NCBI RefSeq assembly: GCF_000709795.1
Contig: NZ_KL503803.1
Span: 62,001 to 126,000, forward strand
Origin: Bartonella bacilliformis Ver097
Lineage (GTDB): Bacteria; Pseudomonadota; Alphaproteobacteria; Rhizobiales; Rhizobiaceae
Reading direction: 5' to 3'
Length of the DNA: 64,000 bases
The translations under genes were made by a program, and so were the position numbers. The notes beneath the pieces are model-generated. The model worked only from the letters and a program-made list of their open reading frames with translations. It was not told the origin of the DNA and searched no databases. Below, piece by piece: positions 59,513 through 64,000 of the stretch (position 1 is its first letter; each line of letters begins with the position of its first letter).

Positions 59513-59680
59513 AGATGATCTCTCTTCGGGAAGATTCTCGTTTGAAATTGTTGTAATCCGGGGTTATTATGAACATTGTTTATGATAATAGAGATTATGT
59601 TATTTTTGATACGTAATTTTGATAAAAAAATTCCATTATTCATATTACGTTCAGATAGAATAGATTATGAGAAGCTTATG

Positions 59681-59914
59681 ATGGACAAAATTTTCTTATT
59701 TGCAATGCTATTATGTCTAATAAGACTAGATTCCGTTTTGGCTGCTGATTGTGCTGGGGTAGGTAAAAGGGTCGCTAATCAACAAGGCGGGATGTTAACT
59801 CGTTCGATGCCAATTGTTCAAAATGGCAAAAATATGTGTGTAGTTGTGATTGTTGTGCCTGCTCATAATGGTCAAAAGTCGCGCCGCGTTGAGGTTATCG
59901 TCCCTGCCGATTAA
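59681..59914 (+). CDS. feuN: FeuN-like small periplasmic regulator
   Basis: A 77-residue exported protein: signal peptide at residues ~1-21 (ending SVLAA), then a mature part of about 55 residues with two cysteines (ADCAGV and NMCVVVI) and a basic C-terminus (SRRVEVIV). It lies directly before feuP. In Sinorhizobium meliloti, FeuN is a small periplasmic protein encoded upstream of feuPQ that restrains the FeuQ kinase. Position, size and export fit that role. The open frame starts at 59576, but GAGAAG before the ATG at 59681 and the signal peptide decide the start. Confidence 0.8.
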   Translation: MDKIFLFAMLLCLIRLDSVLAADCAGVGKRVANQQGGMLTRSMPIVQNGKNMCVVVIVVPAHNGQKSRRVEVIVPAD

Positions 59915-59932
59915 CTTTATGTAGGGAGAGTG

Positions 59933-60598
59933 ATGCGTATTTTGATTGTTGAAGATGATCGGGATCTCAATCATCAATTAGCAGAAACCGTGAGAAATGC
60001 AGGATATGTTTCTGATAGTGCTTTTGATGGTGAAGAAGCTTATTTTTTAGGAAGTACAGAGTCATATGATGCTGTGATTCTTGATATTGGTTTGCCACGT
60101 ATGGATGGGATCCGTGTTGTTGAAAAATGGCGCCAAGACGGTCATACAATGCCTATTTTGATGTTAACAGCGCGCGATCGTTGGTCTGATAAGGTACTTG
60201 GCATTGATGCGGGAGCAGATGATTATGTTGTTAAACCATTTTATTTGGAAGAAGTAATGGCACGGTTACGAGCTTTAATCCGCCGGGCTTCTGGCCATGC
60301 GACAAGTGCATTATCTTGTGGTGCAGTTTTGTTGGATACTAAAACTTCTCGTGTTTTTGTCGATGGTCAATTAATTAAATTAACATCACATGAATTTCGG
60401 CTTCTCTCTTATTTGATGCATCATTGTGATAAAGTAGTCTCAAGGACAGAACTTATCGAACATCTTTATGATCAGGATTTTGATAGAGATTCAAATACGA
60501 TTGAAGTTTTTGTGGGACGGTTGCGTAAAAAGCTTGGAGTGGATTTGATTGAGACAATTCGTGGAATGGGTTATCGGGTAACGTTAGGTGGCAAATGA
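59933..60598 (+). CDS. feuP: FeuP-like response regulator (OmpR family)
   Basis: A 221-residue regulator. The receiver domain (residues ~1-115) has the acidic pocket VEDD, the phospho-acceptor aspartate in VILDIGLPRMDG and the lysine in DDYVVKPF. The winged-helix output domain (~125-220) ends in the typical GRLRKKLG and IRGMGYRV. AGGGAG precedes the ATG at 59933, while a GTG at 59930 is less likely. The stop overlaps feuQ. By homology it should control envelope or osmoadaptation genes, and in rhizobia it controls cyclic glucan export. Confidence 0.92.
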   Translation: MRILIVEDDRDLNHQLAETVRNAGYVSDSAFDGEEAYFLGSTESYDAVILDIGLPRMDGIRVVEKWRQDGHTMPILMLTARDRWSDKVLGIDAGADDYVVKPFYLEEVMARLRALIRRASGHATSALSCGAVLLDTKTSRVFVDGQLIKLTSHEFRLLSYLMHHCDKVVSRTELIEHLYDQDFDRDSNTIEVFVGRLRKKLGVDLIETIRGMGYRVTLGGK

Positions 60599-62007
60599 CA
60601 ATTGTGAAGAATAATAGCCGGCTTAAGCGGTTATTTTTTTTCGTCGGTAAATCTCTTACTATTCGTGTTATGATTTTATCGACATTGTGGGTTGCGGTTT
60701 CACTTTCGTCTATCTCTGCAATCAGTATTTTATTTTATCAACGGGCAAGTGAACAAAGTTTAGAGCGTATTCTTTCCGCTCAACTTTACGGCCTTATTTC
60801 TACTGTGACCGTAACACCTGAGGGGTATTTGAGAGCAATTCCTGGATTTAGTGATATTCGTTATTCAGATCCAACATCAGGATGGTATTGGGAAGTGATC
60901 GCTGTATCACCTAATTTGCGTGGAAGGCTGACATCTCCATCATTGGGAAGTAAAATAATCGTTTCACCAAGCGATGTTGAGGTCCCCTTTGATAGTCAAT
61001 TTTTTCGCTCTTATCGGGTAAAGGAAGAGAATAGTCGCAAGCTGCAAGTTATTGAAAGTGATGTTATTCTTGATAATCAAAACCGTGTTGCACGTTTTCG
61101 CCTCATTGGAAATATTGATGAAGTTCATGCACAAGTGCAAGAATTTAAGCAAACTTTGCAAATTTTCCTTTGGAGTTTTGGTATAGGGAGTGTTCTGATC
61201 AATATTGCTATTATCTTTTTTAGTTTTCAGCCATTAAAGCGAATCCAGCAAACATTAAATGATATCCGCGAGGGTAAGGCTGATTATGTGAATACGGATT
61301 TATTGAGTGAAGTTATGCCATTAGCACAAGAAGTGAATGCTCTCATTAATAATAATAGGCGCATTATTGAACGGTTTCGAATGCAAGTTGGTAATCTTGC
61401 TCACTCATTGAAAACGCCTTTGTCAGTCATTATTAATGAAGCAGATAAAATGGTTGGTGAACAGGCCATTTTATTGAGAGAACAAGCTAAAATAATGCAA
61501 GCTCAAATCAATCATTATTTGCAGCGTTCTAGGAGTGCAGCGCAATGCAACAGTGTTGTGTATCATACGTCTGTTCGCAAAACGCTTGATCGTTTGGTAC
61601 GAGTTATGGAAAAACTCAACCCTGATAAACATATCCAATTTATCATGGAAAATGATGACATTTTTTTTTCTGGTGCAAGGGAAGATCTAGAAGAAATTGT
61701 AGGGAATTTAGTTGAAAATGCTGCTCAATGGTCTCGTACCAAAATCTTAATTTGTTGCTGCTTAGAAGAAAATGTTGAAGATACAGCATTCTTTAGTATC
61801 ATTATAGAAGATGATGGTCCTGGTTTAACAGAAGAACAAATTGATGAAGCTTTAAAAAGAGGTCGACGACTTGATGAAAGTAAGCCAGGAGCAGGTTTAG
61901 GGTTAGCAATCGTTGCAGATATGGTCAATGAATATGGCGGCAATTTTTTCCTGTCACGTTCTGGGTTAGGTGGTTTACACACGAAAGTTTTTTTACCTAG
62001 ACGGTAA
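60595..62007 (+). CDS. feuQ: FeuQ-like sensor histidine kinase
   Basis: A 470-residue membrane kinase. Two helices (~23-48 and ~185-208) bracket a periplasmic sensor of about 135 residues, and a HAMP-like region follows. The dimerisation helix has the phospho-accepting histidine in NLAHSLKTPLSVI near residue 277. The ATPase domain has the N box LVENAAQWS, the G1 box DDGPGL and the G2 box PGAGLGLAIV. It overlaps feuP by four bases (ATGA). The periplasmic domain would be the partner of FeuN. Confidence 0.92.
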   Translation: MTIVKNNSRLKRLFFFVGKSLTIRVMILSTLWVAVSLSSISAISILFYQRASEQSLERILSAQLYGLISTVTVTPEGYLRAIPGFSDIRYSDPTSGWYWEVIAVSPNLRGRLTSPSLGSKIIVSPSDVEVPFDSQFFRSYRVKEENSRKLQVIESDVILDNQNRVARFRLIGNIDEVHAQVQEFKQTLQIFLWSFGIGSVLINIAIIFFSFQPLKRIQQTLNDIREGKADYVNTDLLSEVMPLAQEVNALINNNRRIIERFRMQVGNLAHSLKTPLSVIINEADKMVGEQAILLREQAKIMQAQINHYLQRSRSAAQCNSVVYHTSVRKTLDRLVRVMEKLNPDKHIQFIMENDDIFFSGAREDLEEIVGNLVENAAQWSRTKILICCCLEENVEDTAFFSIIIEDDGPGLTEEQIDEALKRGRRLDESKPGAGLGLAIVADMVNEYGGNFFLSRSGLGGLHTKVFLPRR

Positions 62008-62124
62008 AATAATTTGTCATTTAAAAGTAATGCAATATCAGAAAATTATCTTTTAAAGTAAGGGGTTGGGGATAGAGGATGTTGGTTGTAAGTTTTTTGA
62101 TTTTTGTATTGGTACCATAGCGAT

Positions 62125-62961
62125 ATGCTCTTGTTAATTTTTGCTGCAATTTTTCTTCTTTTTCTAACAATCGCACTTTTTTTTTCGCTACATTTTGATT
62201 ACAAGTTAAAAAAAAGAGGGAAAGTTTCAGCTATAAATATCAACCAGAGTCAGATCCATAAGACTAAATCTAATTGTGAATGTGACTGCACAGACGTTAA
62301 AAAATTACAAAAAGGACATCTTGCATCCTGCAATTCTAACATTTCTTTTGAAATACAGAAGGATTGCGCACAAAAGCTTTGCAAGTATCCTAAGAACATT
62401 TGTGTTCTTAAAATTATAGGGATTGTATTTGTTCTTTTTGTGACAGGGGGCATTTACTATGTGACGGGCGATCCAGAAGTTAAAAGTTATTTGTTTAGAG
62501 AACTAATGGATAAAGATTCAAAGATACTTAGTAAGCATGAAAGGATTGTACGTTTGCAAACGCTTTTTTTCCGTGATCCTCATGATGGTAAAATTGCAGA
62601 TGAATTGGCGATAAGCTATCTTGAAGAAAACCTCTTTCAGGATGCAATGAATATTTATTTGGATTCGCTTCGCTTAAATGGAGAATCGGCTCCAAGGTTA
62701 GTGGGGTACGGTTTGGCATTAGTTGGGTATGAAGGTGGAGTAATTACGCAGGAAGCACAAGATGTTTTTCAAAAAGCTGCAGATTTAGCACCAAATGATT
62801 TTTATCCTCGTTTATTCTTAGCTGATGCACTTCGTCAGGCAGGTAAGTCTGCACAGGCGATTCAATTTTTAGAAAATTTTCTCGATAAAATGCCTAAAGA
62901 TATCGCAGGACGATCACGTGTTGAGGCCATGATAGCTCAGTTGCGTCGTGCGTCTGATTAG
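62125..62961 (+). CDS. ccmI: Cytochrome c biogenesis protein CcmI (CycH)
   Basis: CcmI presents apocytochrome c to the CcmF/CcmH heme ligase. The 278-residue protein has an N-terminal helix (residues ~1-20), a loop rich in cysteines and lysines, a second helix (~94-113) and a C-terminal domain with TPR repeats (LAISYLEENLFQDAMNIY, FLADALRQAGKSAQAIQF). This is the CycH layout, though shorter than many rhizobial versions. I prefer the ATG at 62125 over a TTG at 62104. The following ccmE and ccmF confirm the assignment. Confidence 0.88.
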   Translation: MLLLIFAAIFLLFLTIALFFSLHFDYKLKKRGKVSAININQSQIHKTKSNCECDCTDVKKLQKGHLASCNSNISFEIQKDCAQKLCKYPKNICVLKIIGIVFVLFVTGGIYYVTGDPEVKSYLFRELMDKDSKILSKHERIVRLQTLFFRDPHDGKIADELAISYLEENLFQDAMNIYLDSLRLNGESAPRLVGYGLALVGYEGGVITQEAQDVFQKAADLAPNDFYPRLFLADALRQAGKSAQAIQFLENFLDKMPKDIAGRSRVEAMIAQLRRASD

Positions 62962-63158
62962 ATTGTGAGACCATTTACTTAGATTAGTTTACAAGTATTA
63001 AGGGAGATAGACTCATTGAATTGATATCATAAATACTTGATAAGAAGTTGCACTAGTATGAAGGATATGCAAAACTATCCAAATGTTAAGATCTATAAGT
63101 GGTAAAATGATATTTATACATACAACATGTTTGTAAAAATATTTTTTGTAAGTGAGCT

Positions 63159-63638
63159 ATGAACAGTCAGTCTTTCAAGGATTTTCCTTCACTTAAGTTT
63201 ATTTTAAAAAAGAGAAAAAAAGAGCGACTTTTAATGGTCTTATTGTGTCTTTTTGTCATGGCAGTTACAACAGGTCTTATAGTGTATGCAATGCGGAATA
63301 CCGCAAATTTTTTCCGCACACCATCTGAAATTACTAAGGAAGATATTCTAACAGGTCGTCTTTTGCGTTTAGGTGGTATTGTTGAAAAAGGAACTGTTGA
63401 ACATGATGGAAAGATGCAAGTTACTTTTTTCATAATTGATCATTTAAAACACGAAAAAGTAGTTTTTAATGGTTTGTTACCAGATCTTTTCCGTGAAGGT
63501 CAAAGTGTTATCGTAGAAGGTTATTTTGATAAACAGGGGCTTTTTATCGGAAAGCGCGTTTTGGCAAAACATGATGAAACTTATATGTCTAAGGAGACAG
63601 CTGATCGCTTGAAGAAACATCACGACATAAAGAGGTAA
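63159..63638 (+). CDS. ccmE: Heme chaperone CcmE
   Basis: Periplasmic heme carrier for cytochrome c maturation, anchored by one N-terminal helix (residues ~24-44). The beta-barrel has the family stretch [22 protein letters not shown] and VVEGYF-like [11 protein letters not shown]. The heme-binding histidine is in VLAKHDETY near residue 135, inside the H-x-x-x-Y motif. The 159-residue length is normal. ccmF starts seven bases after the stop. Confidence 0.96.
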   Translation: MNSQSFKDFPSLKFILKKRKKERLLMVLLCLFVMAVTTGLIVYAMRNTANFFRTPSEITKEDILTGRLLRLGGIVEKGTVEHDGKMQVTFFIIDHLKHEKVVFNGLLPDLFREGQSVIVEGYFDKQGLFIGKRVLAKHDETYMSKETADRLKKHHDIKR

Positions 63639-63645
63639 TTACAGC

Positions 63646-64000
63646 GTGCTCATTGAATTGGGTCATATTTTTTTAGCTGCAGTATTTGCAGTGAGTTTAC
63701 TGCAGGTATTTTTATCCATTTTTGGTGTTGTGAGAGAAGAACATTCATTGATGCAGACAGTGGTATCACTGACTTATATTCTCTTCATATTATTGCTTTT
63801 GTCCTTTTTGATTATTGTTCACGCTTATGTGATATCTGATTTTTCTGTTTTGAATGTTGTTAAGAATTCTCATTCAGAAAAACCAATGCTTTATAAGATT
63901 GTTGGGGTTTGGGGTAATCATGAAGGGTCAATGTTATTATGGGTTTTAATATTAGTTTTTTTTAGTTTATTGGTTGCTTTGTTTGGACAAAAATTACCGG
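63646..64000 (+). CDS. ccmF: Heme lyase CcmF, N-terminal part (cut by the right edge)
   Basis: A frame from a GTG at 63646 stays open to the window end (118 complete codons). It encodes LIELGHIFLAAVFAVSLLQ, further hydrophobic helices, and the CcmF hallmark GVWGNHEGSMLLWVLIL near residue 92. CcmF joins heme to apocytochrome c together with CcmH. AGAGG ten bases before the GTG supports this start. At least three helices are visible. The remainder and ccmH should follow outside. Confidence 0.94.
   Translation, partial: MLIELGHIFLAAVFAVSLLQVFLSIFGVVREEHSLMQTVVSLTYILFILLLLSFLIIVHAYVISDFSVLNVVKNSHSEKPMLYKIVGVWGNHEGSMLLWVLILVFFSLLVALFGQKLP

Overview
The window looks like a chromosomal backbone segment of a Bartonella species or a very close Rhizobiales relative (Alphaproteobacteria). 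The DNA is AT-rich and there is an IalB-family invasion protein. The F0 ATP synthase genes (atpI-B-E-F'-F) are split from the F1 genes. Other lineage markers are a CcrM methyltransferase, a MucR/Ros regulator, a FeuN-FeuP-FeuQ module, a DUF6101 protein, a DUF5330 protein and a cyc/ccm locus. The species cannot be fixed from the sequence alone. Nearly all genes are housekeeping genes. I see no prophage, insertion sequence, CRISPR array or secretion locus.

Layout. 1-6.6 kb: a membrane-anchored hypothetical (cut by the left edge), a YfgM-like TPR protein, the GTPase Der, and the F0 ATP synthase operon with a strong hairpin between atpE and the b' gene. 6.9-13.0 kb (minus): glyS-glyQ, a TPR lipoprotein-like or periplasmic protein, and a long-chain polyprenyl diphosphate synthase. 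13.2-20.2 kb (plus): a TrmN6-like methyltransferase, an S49 peptidase, a small membrane protein coupled to ispE, rnhB, a Sua5/TsaC protein, an FAD-linked oxidase and a DUF6101 protein. 20.4-25.7 kb: purD, ubiA, pdxH, a CbpA-like DnaJ protein and fabI. 25.8-32.4 kb: aroC-ribB-xseB, then dxs-tlyA-rlmD. 32.5-39 kb: tldD, an ialB-like gene, ctaB, ispH, a thrB relic, rnhA and a DsbD-alpha-like protein. 39.6-47.8 kb: a membrane protein with degenerate GGDEF and EAL domains, an M16 peptidase, a thrC relic, a HAD phosphatase, ccrM and mutY. 48-56 kb: dciA, a DsbA-like protein, ppdK, tRNA-Gln(UUG), sodB and ptrB. 56.7-64 kb: mucR, sufE, a DUF5330 gene, a peptidoglycan-binding protein, feuNPQ and ccmI-ccmE-ccmF (cut by the right edge).

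Several genes serve one theme, isoprenoid, quinone and heme supply to respiration: ispE, dxs, ispH (MEP pathway), ispB and ubiA (ubiquinone), ctaB (heme O), the ccm genes (cytochrome c) and F0. Others act in envelope sensing and redox (feuNPQ, DsbA-like, DsbD-alpha) and in cell-cycle regulation (ccrM, mucR).

The most informative signals are signs of genome reduction. Between ispH and rnhA lies a decayed fragment of homoserine kinase (thrB). Just upstream of the M16 peptidase lies the decayed C-terminal end of threonine synthase (thrC). Both steps from homoserine to threonine therefore appear to have been lost in place. ctaB sits without cytochrome oxidase genes around it, and the ribB fusion has a second domain without zinc-binding cysteines. 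I did not find a convincing new multi-gene system here.
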